DNA from: Tanypteryx hageni
Taxonomy: Eukaryota; Arthropoda; Insecta; Odonata; Petaluridae
Length of the DNA: 64,000 bases
Direction: 5' to 3'
Assembly: GCA_028673005.1 (NCBI GenBank)
Contig: CM054120.1
Span: 75,813,533 to 75,877,532, forward strand
Of this stretch, positions 1 through 16,462 are shown in pieces; positions within the stretch are counted from its first letter, which is position 1; the number at the start of each line of letters is the position of its first letter. The notes beneath the pieces were generated by a model. It was not told where the DNA came from and did no database searches. It saw only the letters and a list, made by a program, of their open reading frames with translations. Made by a program: the position numbers and the translations under genes.

Positions 1-28
1 TTTTTCTCCGGCTTTTTCAGAAATCTTC
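1..28 (+). repeat. SINE tail fragment at the window edge
   Basis: The first 28 bases match the stretch just after the tRNA-like head of the SINE at 46735-46830 (shared core CTCCGGCTTTTTCAGAAATC, one difference). The tRNA-like part would lie outside the window. The assignment rests only on this internal match. Confidence 0.5.
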
Positions 29-364
29 TTAACTCTATATGTTACCCAACCGGCGTGTCCCGGATAATTGTTAGAGAAGCGATGAAAAACGTTTCTAAAT
101 AAATTAATCGATAATTTTGAATTGACGAGTCATTAGGGCAGTAATATTTCCTCTATTAAATTATTGATGTAGTACCGACATAGGAATGAGTCAAAACATT
201 ATGATGCCCGCATGCGTAAATTTATAGCCATGTTCAGAGCTAGAGCTTTCGCGAGATTCTATTATCTTCGAAAGAGCGTCGTGCCTACGGGAATGTTGGG
301 AACCTCTACTCTATAAGCTTCGTCATTATTCAGCTCTTAATAATAGTTGAAATGGCATAAATAT

Positions 365-640
365 TTACGATCGGTCTACTGAGGATGAAATCAATGATTT
401 CGAAATGCGTATTTAGGCATTATTTAAAAAGAAGTATACTTTATATGCTTGTGTGATTCGTGAGCGTGTAAACAGGGTCCCCGGCGTGGAGTAGTTTCCC
501 TAAACCCGGAGTGTGTGAGATTGTGTTCGGTCCCGGGCGTGGCGTAATTTCCCCTAAACCGGTGAGTATTTGTGTACTTTTTAAATTTTTATGGTTATGA
601 GAAGGTTTTTCCGTTTTTAATTTTTATTGTAATTAACCAT
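365..640 (+). repeat. Dispersed repeat D, copy 1 (Penelope-type end)
   Basis: This stretch aligns with 45040-45310 in the same orientation. Shared landmarks are TTTCGAAATGCG, TTTAGGCAT, two copies of a GGTCCC..GGCGTGG..CCCTAAACC phrase and a TTATGAGAAGGTTT-like end. It begins with CTGAGGA (379-385), a 5-bp stem GAAAT/ATTTC and GAAA (402-405). It then has a second stem ATGC/GCAT (405-408 and 417-420). This is the core layout of a hammerhead ribozyme, known from the terminal repeats of Penelope-like elements. The Penelope assignment is inferred; no protein is visible. The right edge resembles sequence inside the LINE at 52140-52190, so the repeat may be a chimera. Confidence 0.55.
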
Positions 641-723
641 ACGGCTTCGAATTTTTTTATAAATCGCGATTGTAATGGCTTTTTCTTGCATTAGCACTTT
701 TATTTAACCTTCACCTACATATA

Positions 724-1786
724 GGGTACGGCGAATCGGGGCGGTCGCCCCGGGCCCCGCGTTAAGCAGCAATATGAAGATTGCTACTAAGCGTTGACGA
801 CACTCATTGTTTACAATTAAAAAGGCGTGTGAAATTATCTACTTCTTCGTCATCGTAGATCAGACTCTAATGTCACTGGCCCGACGTTTCGAACAAATGG
901 AAGAGTACGCAGGTAATTTCGGCTTCCTATATGATTTTTAAAACTGGGAGAATTAACACAAGACGAAATGAGAAAACACTATTAATTTGGAAAACATATT
1001 GAGTGATAAAGATTCACACGACATCGACAGTATATACCTTTTCATAGAACTGCGTGTGGTTAGACAGTTGATCCCCCAGGGAAGAAAAGTGCATTTGAAA
1101 TCTTTAAGTTTCTCAAGTCATTAAATGGTTCCTTCACAAATACAGAGCTTGCGTATAGGATTTTGATGACACTTCCGGCCACAGTGACATAATCGGAACG
1201 AAGTTTTTCGAAAATTAAAATAATAAAAAACTATCTTAGGACAGCAATGTCCCAAGAGAGATCGAGTGAATTGCATATGCTGACTATCAAGAAAGAAATA
1301 GCCGCAGGTTTGGATTACCATGATCTGATAGAAGAGTTTGATGCAAGAAAGTGGAGGAAGTTGAATTTGTGAAAGTAGGCAGAGCAAGAAACAGTGAGTT
1401 TTTATTCTACTTGAGTATTAAATTGACCTCATGTATTGTATGTTGCCATTCATGTAGGATTTCTGTATGTTTATATTCATTTCAAAATTCCAGGTATACA
1501 TGAAGTTTTACAGAGCTATTTGCGACAGAATAATGAGTATAGTTCATTACGAATCAGGTGTAAACGATCAAATTATTGTTACGAAATATTTTCCTAACGA
1601 AGGACTTGTTTTTGTTTTTGAACTCCATAAGCGAGTTTTCATTTAAAAAACACAGTACGAAATATATGTATAATTAAATTATACAATAAAATATACATAT
1701 TTAACAATATAAAATATTTTTTATATTGCAAAAGCTGATCGCCCCGAGCCCCGCACTCCCCTAGGGACGGCCTTGCCTTGTCTAGT
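724..1786 (+). mobile_element. Decayed hAT transposon (ZMYM1-like type)
   Basis: Boundaries are set by GC-rich ends typical of arthropod hAT elements: GGGGCGGTCGCCCCGGGCCC near the left edge, and on the right the reverse complement of CAAGGCCGTCCCTAGGGG followed by GCGGGGCTCGGGGCGA. The remnant transposase between them reads on the + strand. I could not find a convincing 8-bp target duplication, so the exact ends are uncertain by several bases. The interior is AT-rich and shortened compared with a full-length element of this group. Confidence 0.6.
840..1375 (+). pseudogene. hAT transposase remnant, C-terminal half with dimerisation domain
   Basis: This is a broken copy of a hAT-family transposase, the enzyme that excises and reinserts hAT elements. 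Translation in shifting + frames gives a segment around SLARRFEQMEEYAGNFGFL (860-940). It then gives the hAT C-terminal dimerisation block, recognisable by ERSFSKIK, a run of Leu/Ile, KEIAAGLDYHDLIEEF and a basic KWRKLNL end just before a stop near 1371. That block is diagnostic of the ZMYM1-like hAT branch. The copy carries at least one in-frame stop directly before ERSFSK and several frameshifts, so it cannot make an active enzyme. The N-terminal and catalytic regions are missing or unreadable. Family assignment is confident; the start is not defined. Confidence 0.75.
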
Positions 1787-3640
1787 CTCCAGCCTGTCTG
1801 TGATCGTGTATTTTTGTTGACATTTACAGAAAACTCTCGTTGAGATGGATAGATTTTAAAAATCTATTTTTATCGACAAATAAACAATATCTTGATATTT
1901 TTTAATATCCTGACTATAGCTCTGATTTAGAGAATTAAAAAATATTTTATAACCGAAAAATGTAGTGTTCTATATATAAATTTTATTCCGTGGTTTAGGT
2001 TATTCAGAAATATTTTCTTTTGATATTCCTCTATAAAAATGATCTTATTGTTCATTCAATCGCTGTGTGCCAGTAGATGTTGTCATTTCCATTAATTTGC
2101 CTGTTGGCTGAGGCTTCATTTACCAATCTCTCATTCCCCTTTGGGTAATACGTGGCTTTTCACGCATGAATAAGCGCCGCTATATTTTGTGGAACGCTTT
2201 ATAAAAACTCATTCATGTTTTCTGATCCATGGAATTTTTTCCGAGTGTAATTGTATGTTAAAATTGAACGTTCGCCTTTTCTGGAATTTCTTTGTGTCGA
2301 CTTGCCCGCTAGTTTTACCTGGAAATCGTACGGGACGGGAAAGATAATTTGACTCGGGGAATGAGTTTGGCGAACATTTTACATGTTCCAGATGTATCGG
2401 AAATTTGGGTTAATTAAAACGGGCCGGTCATTCATCGTAATAATTTAAATTTTTGCGTACCTGGGCGCGCACGAAACTCCCGACTTCGGCATCACTTTGT
2501 CGTCGAAATCGTCTCTCCTCATTTAGGACATGTCCTCTGCAGACTCCCTAACGAGGCAGAAATTTATGTTCACTAGCATTTCGGATCGCAAAAAAAAACG
2601 CCGTTTTAAACGGGCAGGCACAGCAGAGAGCCAATATTAGATAAAGCTTTTCTCTCAGCTCAACGGGTTTGAGGTTTGCATTCGGGGACACGATGGCGGG
2701 AAGAAGTTTTTTTTCGCGGTCGCCGTCAGGCCAGTAATTTGATCGCAGGTGTGATGGAAATTAACGGGCTTTTCTCTTAAAAATCGGAGCGATGTCTACC
2801 GTCCTGCGCAGCCGCGATTAAAAATTGCCGCACGTCGACCTGTCAGGTATTTATAGACCGCTCGTAGGGAAGAACCAGTATCCGGTCTTTGTGTATGTGT
2901 GCCTGTCTGCGACAAAACGTCGTTTTATTTTCTCTTGAATTTTAATGCGACACAAAATTTTACGCGCCTCTGTGTTTTTGTAACCTCATACTGTTTGTTG
3001 CCAGCGAGTCGCAGCGATTCCTAAAAGAACTAAAAGAAGTGTGTTCAGTGAAAACTAGGGCGGTCTAACCTGTGTAGCAACATCTGTGTTCAATATTTTC
3101 ACGTACACATTAATGCGTTTCTCGTAAAACGATAAATTAATGTTTAATGGAGAAAACTAAACATTTCAAACTTAATGTTTTCTATAAATAATCTCGAATT
3201 CTACTGACCAAGTTAAATTGCTTAATATGATTTCTTGTTAGTAATGCATTTTAAATCTTTAAAATTACTAAAATAAATACTTCGATCTCGTAATAGTTAA
3301 TTAGACTAAGTTTTATAAAAAAAGAATAATGAAAATACACTTACGTAAGTCGTAAAGTTAACAAATCCGCTGGGAAATGCGCTACTTAGATCGAGGAATT
3401 CAAAAGTAAAAATTAGTCAATCAATTCTATAATTCTAGAAAATATTTGACATTGGTAAACTTTTTAAAGGTAAAACATATAAGTGATGGCTGTGAGTAAT
3501 ATAACTTTTCTATTCTTGTATTAGTTATGCCGTTTTATTAGTTGAACATAATACGGAAAATAGGAATCCGATAAATTTTTGGCAATATTCTTGCATTCAA
3601 AGAATGTTTCCTCGAGGCGGGCGCTATTTTAACGAGTAAA
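1787..3640. other. No recognisable gene or element
   Basis: I see no convincing ORF, terminal repeat or RNA gene. The part from about 2440 to 2900 is richer in CpG than its surroundings, but no exon signals were found in it. Confidence 0.6.
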
Positions 3641-3741
3641 AATAAGGACCAAAGAAGTTACGAGTCAATATGCAAGCTAAGAGATTTCGTAGTAATGTAG
3701 TTTTCACCGCAGCTTTGCATAATGTGGACCCGGGAATAACG

Positions 3742-3743
<2 letters not shown>

Positions 3744-3800
<57 letters not shown>
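3744..3800. repeat. (TA)n microsatellite
   Basis: An uninterrupted TA run of about 28 units. It abuts the Penelope-like fragment that starts at 3801. The Ile-Tyr ORF running across it is an artefact of the repeat. Confidence 0.95.
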
Positions 3801-3802
<2 letters not shown>

Positions 3803-3968
3803 GTAGCTGAAGAAGGAGTAGTTCCGAAAGCTTCTACGTTTGTGATGTTTCTGTGTTTTTGTGTTATTTTACGTGTGTCGCTTCGACATCCCCGGGGCCT
3901 CGCCAACCTGAAGTCGTCTGATTGTTGAGTGCTCACTGTGTTTCCTCATCCCAACACCTTGTTGACAT

Positions 3969-3970
<2 letters not shown>
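3801..3970 (+). mobile_element. Penelope-like end fragment between two (TA)n tracts
   Basis: This stretch aligns with 56200-56345 in the same orientation. Shared phrases include CTGA(A/G)GA, CCGAAA, TTTTACGTGTGTC, CTTCGACA and CCCAACA(C/A)CTTGTTG. It contains CTGAAGA (3807-3813), a short GGA/TCC stem and GAAA (3826-3829). GTAG upstream can pair with CTAC downstream, as hammerhead stem I would. A stem III of normal length is not visible. Both flanks are (TA)n runs, as if the fragment had inserted into a TA microsatellite. No protein is encoded. Confidence 0.5.

Positions 3971-4009
<39 letters not shown>
3971..4009. repeat. (AT)n microsatellite
   Basis: About 19 AT units. It forms the right flank of the Penelope-like fragment at 3801-3970. 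Confidence 0.95.
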
Positions 4010-4010
<1 letters not shown>

Positions 4011-4169
4011 GTATTCCATGTTCCTAGTAAAGAATAGCCACCTCACTCCAATACAGAGGATTTTTTTTCTTGTCGGGGTAGATGTGACGTTTTTGCCGCT
4101 ATCTACTTAGTAGTTTTATCCCGAAGTGGCGGTAGCGAACTTTTTAATTGTAACGACTCAACTCTACAT

Positions 4170-4479
4170 CAGCGTTTGTCAAACTTTTTTAACACGCCCC
4201 ACACAAACTACAGAAAATTATCCGCGGCACACCTATACGTTTATATGTGTATATATAGGCGGGAGAAAATTCTATATTATTGTTTAAAGTAACGAGTTAT
4301 TAAAAAAATATAAAGCAATTTATTAAAATTTTCATTAGTTATTTATTACGTTACTTTTCACAAAATATTAAGGTTTTCCTATATTTTTGCGAGAGTTCAT
4401 AAATATTGTTTAATCGTTTCAAATTATCCTCGGCCCACCTCTAATCCTTTTGCGGCCCATCGGTTGAGAAACACTACTG
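4170..4479. mobile_element. Non-autonomous hAT-type MITE
   Basis: The left end CAGCGTTTGTCAAACTTTTT is followed by a CGCCCCACAC/GCGGCACACC motif. The right end reads GGCCCATCGGTTGAGAAACACTACTG. Inverted, these match the hAT end type that starts CAGNGNTTNTCAA. The interior is AT-rich and non-coding. No clear 8-bp target duplication survives; repeat A begins directly to the right. Confidence 0.6.
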
Positions 4480-4484
4480 TAGAC

Positions 4485-5812
4485 CAGTAGTATTCAACCT
4501 GGAGTACGCGAGGACTTTCCTAGTACGATGTCCCGATCATGCTATCGGCTGCGGAAACGTTTACTACAAGCCGCCTTTCAGGTTCATAGCGCCTACCACG
4601 AGAATGGTGAGGGGTAAATGGGAAAACCAGTGCAACCGAAATATATCTTACAGCACACCCGCTGAAATGGGTATCCCCATGTGGTTAATCCCTTTCCTGG
4701 GAAAAAGAGTCGAAGGTAACCGAACAAATAAAAGGTGTTGGAGCAATGCAGTAGTGCTGGCCTATGGCGTCTATGTCGCCGATTGTTCCTACCCTATCCT
4801 TTCTTCTCGAGGGCTGATGCCCCATGGAGCTCTTTATCTTTAGGAAAAATGTCTTCTTCTAACTTCCGAAAAGGGTTTTTCCAAAGCACTTGTTTCGTAA
4901 ATGAAAGCTGGGAACCTAGAGGTTCTTTCCCATAGGATTTCCGTCTCCTTCCGTCAGTATTTCATTGCTAGTTGTTGGACGTAGATCGTCAAATTCTCCT
5001 GTTTCGGACTCGGCATTTATTATCGTACAGGTATGCAATTTTTCATAAAATCAGATATGTATTACCTCCCGAATATAAAGCGAACTCGAATTAAGATGTT
5101 ACATCGGAAACAAATTGCTGAAAGTTATTATTATAAGTTCGAAAGCTTAATTTATAGCAGTTAGTTGTTATCTTTATATACATCATGTATTCACAGTTTT
5201 TGCAAACTTTAATGAAAGAAAGAATTGGCGATATCCTTTTTTATTGAAAAATAGATCGTAGCATATCTAACTGCCATTGAGAGAAACGATAACCATTCGG
5301 TGTATTATAGGTTAGTGTCGTTTAATACGTTCTCACTTAATTTTATCGAATGTGGGATAATTCATTACAGTGTATGTGATATGGCGAAAATAAATTTGAC
5401 TGTAATGTAATTTCAAAGACTAATGTATTTCTAGCTGAAGAAACTTTTACCTACTTTTATGGCGAAAAAATTACTTACATTGCTACTTATCCGCCCGTCC
5501 GTCTGTAGGCAAGATTCTGAAGTGATTTGCGAGTAAGACTCGTAGGTTAGTGAAAAATACCTACTCTATTTTTCGTTATGGTTCGAAGTGGCGTGACTTA
5601 CGTTATAATTATATTATTACGAGCTTATTATTCTACATTTTGATAAGTGTAGATTATTTGGGATTGAAGAAAATATTTCAATGACAATAAGATACAGTTT
5701 CACAACGTGTTTTCTGCCATTTTGACACCCCTTGGGGTTCGACTCGGGTGGCGGCCTCCTCTCTCGCCTATCCGTCGCTAAGCATATCACTTGTTCGTTT
5801 CGTTTATTAAAT
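4485..5812 (+). repeat. Dispersed 1.3-kb repeat A, copy 1
   Basis: This 1.3-kb segment is repeated at 31531-32872 in the same orientation. The two are nearly identical over about 4640-5080 and more diverged at the edges. The left end, CAGTAGTATTCAACCTGGAG, looks like a hAT terminus, but no matching inverted end was found on the right. It may therefore be a one-ended or 3'-truncated hAT derivative. Two overlapping short ORFs (4604-4843, 79 codons; 4735-4935, 66 codons) stay open in both copies. Their products match nothing I recognise and could be open by chance. The right end is a GC-rich block with GGGTGGCGGCC, followed at once by LINE sequence. Confidence 0.7.
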
Positions 5813-6470
5813 GTAAGGAATTGCAGTTACAGATCAACCAAAAGAAAAGCTGCGACATCAACTTCTGGAGAACCAAGAGTATCTCGTTGGTATTAATTAT
5901 TCGTAGGACGGAGTAGAGATTCCAGTTTCAGACTCGATTATATCTCTCGGAGTCACGATCCATCGTGATCTCTCGTGGGACACCCACATTCGCCGATTGA
6001 TAATAATAAAAAGCTGGCCTTTATAGGGAGAATAGTTCGAAATAGCTCCAAAAAAGTGAGAGAATTATGTTATTTATCATTGGTTCGACCGCGGGTCGAA
6101 TATGCTTCAGCTGTGTGGGATCCCTACGAAAAGGGATTCAGTAACGAGATAGAAAAGGTTCAGCGCAGGGCAGCTAGATTTGTAAAGAGGAATTACGATA
6201 GTAAACAAAGCGTAACATCATTAATAGAAAATCGGAAATGGGCATCGTTAGAGGAACGTAGGCTGCAGACTAGATTTAAACTGCTGGAAAAATTTATGTC
6301 CGAGGGACTAGCGAATGAGGTAGTAGGACTTGTCAGAAGCCCGACGTATCTCGGAAGGTAGGGCAGTGAGGATAAGATTCGCGAGATCGACTGTAGAACG
6401 AAGCGATATAGAGGATCGTTTTTCCCTAGGACGATAAGAGATCATAATAGGAAAAGATAACGTAGGAAAA
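5813..6470 (+). pseudogene. Reverse transcriptase C-terminal remnant (CR1/Jockey-like)
   Basis: This encodes the thumb and post-RT part of a LINE ORF2, which copies the element's RNA at the target site. Visible landmarks are ISLGVTIHRDLSWDTHI, then after a frameshift LVRPRVEYASAVWDPY and QRRAARFVKRNY, then EERRLQTRFKLLEKFMSEG. A stop falls at YLGR (6359-6361), where the copy at 60172 has a Gln codon. The frame would otherwise continue to HNRKR near 6460. The N-terminal endonuclease and catalytic RT core are absent, so it is dead. Confidence 0.8.
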
Positions 6471-6536
6471 CTATGGATCCTTGGTGCACTGCACCCCCTG
6501 CCATCCACCAAAAAGGTGACTTGCAGGGTATAATGT
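5813..6536 (+). mobile_element. 5'-truncated CR1/Jockey-like LINE
   Basis: The 3' part of a non-LTR retrotransposon. It contains the C-terminal end of the reverse transcriptase ORF, then a 3' UTR with GTGCACTGCACCCCCTGCC and CACCAAAAAGGTGACTTGCA. It ends in TGTAGATG. The same 3' UTR recurs at 7455, 19167, 51370 and 60172, which defines the family. It starts directly after repeat A, with no visible target duplication. Confidence 0.8.
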
Positions 6537-6545
6537 AGATGCTAT

Positions 6546-7454
6546 TAGAAAACTAACAAATGAAGTATATTAATTCTGATTTGCAAAGATTATTTTAGGT
6601 TTTCAAATAAATCTTTATTTGATATTTATCTTTACTTGTCGAGTTAATGATTGTTTTGCCAATCTGTAGGTTTTTCCATAAATAAATTTACTGAAATAAA
6701 ACTTTCAATACTGAAATTTAAAAACCTTATTTATATTTAATTTTCACTTATATGGATCCTCATAATGTATAGATAACTTCCGATTTAATGTCTAATCCGA
6801 CCCACCGAAAAATTGGCAACTTCCTATGCGGCCAGCCAAGGGATTCGCAACCACCAATGCGACCCGCCGGTTAAAATGATGTAGACGAGTAACGAAGAAC
6901 AATTCTGGCGATTGCTTGCGCGTGAACGACTGGTAGAATTTTAATTCTTAAAAAAATTCATAAACGGTAGTGTGTGTGTATTTCAGACTAATCAACCCCT
7001 TGGATTATTATAGCCATCGACGGTAGAGGAGCGCCTGAGTATTTTTTGCAGAGGAGCTATAATCTTCTGTTTAACGTCGTGCGTAGCCGCGATGCCCGAT
7101 AGTGAACCGATCTATTTTAAGATCAAGTTATTTCGAAAATCTCTTCTCCCCTAAGCTTCCTGCGGATCAGTTTTGAGGATGCTCTCGCGTTGTGAGGTTT
7201 AACTCACTCGCGAGGGAGAACCAAGAGAGAGGGAAGGTTGAATTAAATTCAGCGATCATGTACATTCGGCGTGCTCAGAAGCCTCGTCTTTCTTCGGCTT
7301 GATTTCTGGGACACTCGCGTGAAATCCTGGCATGGGGGATATATTTACATGGTGCAAGGACGGGTTCAAGTTCGTATATCATGCCTAGACCACGAAATTG
7401 ACCGTAAATATGGTCTTTAGTCTATAACTGACGCCGGATAGACTGCGTGCGTTA
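6546..7454. other. Mostly unassigned; possible hAT fragment at 6795-6885
   Basis: A piece with GCGGCCAGCCAAGG, ATTCGC and AATGCGACCCGC resembles part of the hAT MITE at 20355-20643. No ends are visible. I see nothing else in the stretch. Confidence 0.4.
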
Positions 7455-7690
7455 TATCTACATCTACATGATGCCCTGCAAGTCACCTTTTTGCTGGATG
7501 GCAGGGGGTGCAGTACACCGAAGGTTCCTAGTTTTCCTACGTTATCTTTTACTATTATGTTCTCTTGTCTTTCTAAAATCGATCTTGCGAATCTTATTCT
7601 CGCTGTCCTGCCTTCCGAGATACGTCGGGCTTCTGGTAAGTCCTACTACCTCATTCGCTAGTCCCTTCGACATAAATTATATGGAGTCGT
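7455..7690 (-). mobile_element. LINE 3' end (CR1/Jockey-like), minus strand
   Basis: Read on the minus strand this is the last few ORF2 codons plus the 3' UTR of the same LINE family as 5813-6536. Landmarks on the + strand are CATCTACATCTACATGATGC and GGATGGCAGGGGGTGCAG at the 3' end, and TACGTCGGGCTTCTGGTAAG nearer the 5' break. It is 5'-truncated, as LINE insertions usually are, and contains a deletion relative to the other copies between 7575 and 7585. Confidence 0.8.
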
Positions 7691-7699
7691 TAGTTTGAA

Positions 7700-9993
7700 A
7701 TTTTGGTGTTTTCTATTCCGTGCATTCATGCAGGTATCACAAGATAAGAGTATGAAAGTGAAGTTTTTATAGGAGAGCGGTTTTAAACGGTTTGACTCAT
7801 GTGAATGTAATGAATTTTCTGTTACTAAGTGAAATAATTTTAATATTTATTTTGACGAAATATATCACCCGTTTGATGAGTAAATTTTTACTTTATCTGT
7901 GAACTAATTCAGACATTTTACGGGATATTTGCTTAGGTATATGCGTTTGTATGAAATCATTTTATAGTGTTTAATCATTGGCGTTTTTCTGGCAAACCTC
8001 ACTATAAAATTCGGATCAATATTTAATTTTAAGCGTCATCCTTTTCTATGCTCGGGTACGAGAACTTGACTCATTGAGGCTATTTGCCTTATTTTAATTA
8101 CCTCGCATATTGAGAGGACATAATTATTTTGCGATCTATATTATTGTATCGTTTTAACCCATTCGTAAAAGAAAATAATTTTAATTATATTAGTTGTTAT
8201 TTTTTCTTTTTTTTGACAAACGCGTAATTAGGTTCTGCGTCATATTTGCGTAATGTGAAATTATCCTCGAGTAACTGAAGCCCGCATAGCTATTTTTTAG
8301 GTTTTACTAGCGTCACAAGACGATTATTCTTTACCCAAGCACCAAATTTTATTTTTCGACAAACAAAAAACGATCGGGAAGAAACGTTGGCGTAGTGAAC
8401 GTAAAGAGAATCTTGTCGGAGTATCTTCGGCGGGCACTTTTTTCTAACGTGTTCGCCTTAACAAAGAACCTCAGAGTCTTAAAAAAAATACGCGAAGCCG
8501 AGAGAAAATTTTGGGAAAGTTATAATAATAAACATTTCGAGTACCCCTGAGTTCGGTAAATAAAATAGAACGCTTTTAAATTTCGTAACGCTTTCTCTCT
8601 CCTCTCTGTGTTCGAAAGAAAAACGGGAGTTTATTTTGGTCAGCTATCGGAGCATCGGTTCACTTTTCCCCCCGAATTTTAAGCTTTTACTTAGGTTTGT
8701 TGTACGGCGCCAATTAATGCAGTTTCCTTTTTAAGCTAGCATTAATGGAATTTCTGTTATCAAATTTTCCACGTAAGGCTTTTCTCGTCCATCGTTGGAA
8801 ACACGTTTTAAATATAGCCTCTCGTCTCTAAATAGCACTGCTAATTAATTCTCTTGTCCTCAATAATTGAATGAACGGGCGTATCCTCTTCTTCTCGCAT
8901 GTCAACGGTTCACAATGTGTCTTTTAATTTTTTTATTCAACCTTTCGTCGATGTCATTTTTAGTAGCTATTATAGCGAGTGACCTATTGCTAGTGCTATA
9001 AATACCATAGGGACACCTGCGGATATGATCCACGGGATGTTTCAATGTCGGAGGTTCATTCAGCTATTGTAAAGTGTGACTTTTGTGGCATTTGTTTGGT
9101 TTTGTTTTATTTAATTGTTCAAATGTGTGCCTGTCATGTCTGATATTTTGCTTATGGAAATGGCACAGGTACTCGTTTGCTTGGAGAAGTGACTGATTTA
9201 CGAGGCTTGGTAGAAAAAACATGGTACAAGTTTTACGTATGCTAGGGAATCGTCTGGGAATAGAAATAGAATAGAATAGAAATAAGAATTCCGCCGCAAA
9301 GAAACCGCAACCCCATTGTCGAAGGTATTAAATCATTTTCCTCGTGGCCTTTTATTCTCTAACTCCTGTCTTTCTCACCATATTTGCTTCAGTTTTCGCG
9401 TCGGGCTTGAAATATACGCACGCGCCTATCTCGGATGTGAATCATTCACTCCGTATTGCTCAAGGATCCGGTTGCGATTGTTCCATTCGATTCCAAGGTG
9501 AAATAAAGTCTAAGACTCTTCGTGGCATATAAAGTCTCGTAATAATACTGACTCATTATTCGGGCTTGTTGAAAATATGTTTCTCTACCAATTAATGATC
9601 TCAAGGCCGCGTGCCGCAGTTACCGAGCGGTTTGTTTGGTCTTAATTCGGCGCGTGATTTGCAGAACACTATTTTTTATTAAAACGTTTAAATGCTCGTA
9701 ACTCATGCCCTCCTCCGAGCATCTTTTTTACCGTCAGCCGTTTGCGGGATGGATTTATTCCGTAGGTTAAATACGGAAGTGTTGGAATCGCGAATGCTGT
9801 GAAGCTAATGTCTTCTGCCGCAAGTGTTCTCCGCATTTGCAAAGACTTGTTCTGGTTTTAAAAATAGCGTCAGGTCCTTTTTTTATCGCCGAGGTAACAC
9901 GCTATTTTGAACTCCCACGGAGAAGAAAAGAATCCCCGTTTGTTTTTTATCGATGATTTGACTGGCGAGTTTGCGATTTTTCCTCCGTTTCAC
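7700..9993. other. No recognisable gene or element
   Basis: Unique-looking sequence with only small simple repeats, such as a GAATA-rich stretch near 9260. The short ORFs here resemble no protein I know and have no splice context. Confidence 0.6.
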
Positions 9994-10001
9994 ATCGTGA
10001 G

Positions 10002-10702
10002 CAGTGGCGGCTCGTGTATAGGCACTGCGGAACTGCAGCACCCCCTATTTCCACTTGATATTATCGATAACATTTAATATAATGAGTCCTTTTTTCTTTA
10101 ATTCTTTCTTTATTTTTGTAGTACAATATATATTCCTTAAGCTTAATGTCAGTACTTCAGTAGCCATCCCCCAGTTTATGAAAAAGATACAAAAATCTTT
10201 GTATGGAACTGTGCGCTTCACAGTGCCAGCGACGTGGTGTTTGACTGTTGTGCGCATGCGCACATAGGAGGGGGGTGGGGAGGAAGGCGGGACTGCCAGG
10301 TAGAGAGAGCACTGTTGCTCTCGCAGTGCCGGCTCTGGCGTGATGGTGGAAGGAAGTTTTTTTTTACTCAGCGTGTGTTGTGCTTAAAAACCGTGTACCA
10401 TATTCTTGAATGTGATAAAGTGTAGAATTAGATTATTATTCTGCTTCCAGCTATTCTATTTGATTCATTTTTTTTCGGTTCTTTTATGGATTTCATTTTT
10501 AAATGAATAGATCAAGCTTGAACTGTAACAATTTAAGTTAAAGTAAGTAAAAAATGTTTGGTTTTTTTTGTTAAGATTTTATCAAGTTCCTGAATAAATT
10601 TTCTTTTTATACATGTTTTTTTCCTTTTACACAATTTTAAAACAAAGGCTAAAAATTTTCTGGAGCAGCACCCCCACTAATTTTAGCTACGAGCCGCCAC
10701 TG
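10002..10702. mobile_element. hAT MITE with perfect 8-bp target duplication
   Basis: The ends are CAGTGGCGGCTCGT and its inverted copy ACGAGCCGCCACTG. Both ends continue with a GCAGCACCCCC motif in inverted orientation. The element is flanked by identical 8-bp repeats ATCGTGAG at 9994-10001 and 10703-10710, which is the hAT signature. At 701 bp without transposase homology it is non-autonomous. The ORFs inside are not recognisable. The perfect duplication suggests a comparatively recent insertion. Confidence 0.9.
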
Positions 10703-10710
10703 ATCGTGAG

Positions 10711-15928
<5,218 letters not shown>

Positions 15929-16462
15929 TTGGTTGTACGCTGTCCATACGTCGCATTAACACGTTATGTACCAGATTTAGATTCCCGTACTACACTCAGT
16001 TCCTGGACATTTTGTCATAAATTCAATAAAAAGCACGCTAAATCTTGTACCCGGCTCAAGTGTGGTGATTTTCTTTGTTAAAAGTCAAGATTTAATTAAT
16101 AAAAGATCAAATTAACGATATAAGTATACTTCTTACTTTGTATATTTAGTATTGTATACTTTTTTCTTGTAAGTAAATCATAAAATAATATTTTAATAAA
16201 TTCGTTATTTAGTGTTTTCTTTATTATTAACATTTAAAAATGAAGAAGTGTGTAAATGAGCATAAGTAAAATAAAGTTTATGAAGAACATAATATATTAG
16301 TTCCACTAACTTTTACATAGAGATTTATCTTCCTATGAAATTTTAAATAAATAATCAAAGTCTTGTAAAATAAACGTAAATTTTACGTAGAATTTTGAAA
16401 TAAAAAGTAAATTTAAATCATGGAATTGAAAGGCTGAAAACTGCCGTCCGTATATTTAAGTA

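Noticed and set aside
3658..4110. ORFs with long Ile-Tyr runs (also at 15673, 21866, 24117 and 57682)
   Set aside because: They are translations of TA or TG microsatellites and have no flanking coding features.
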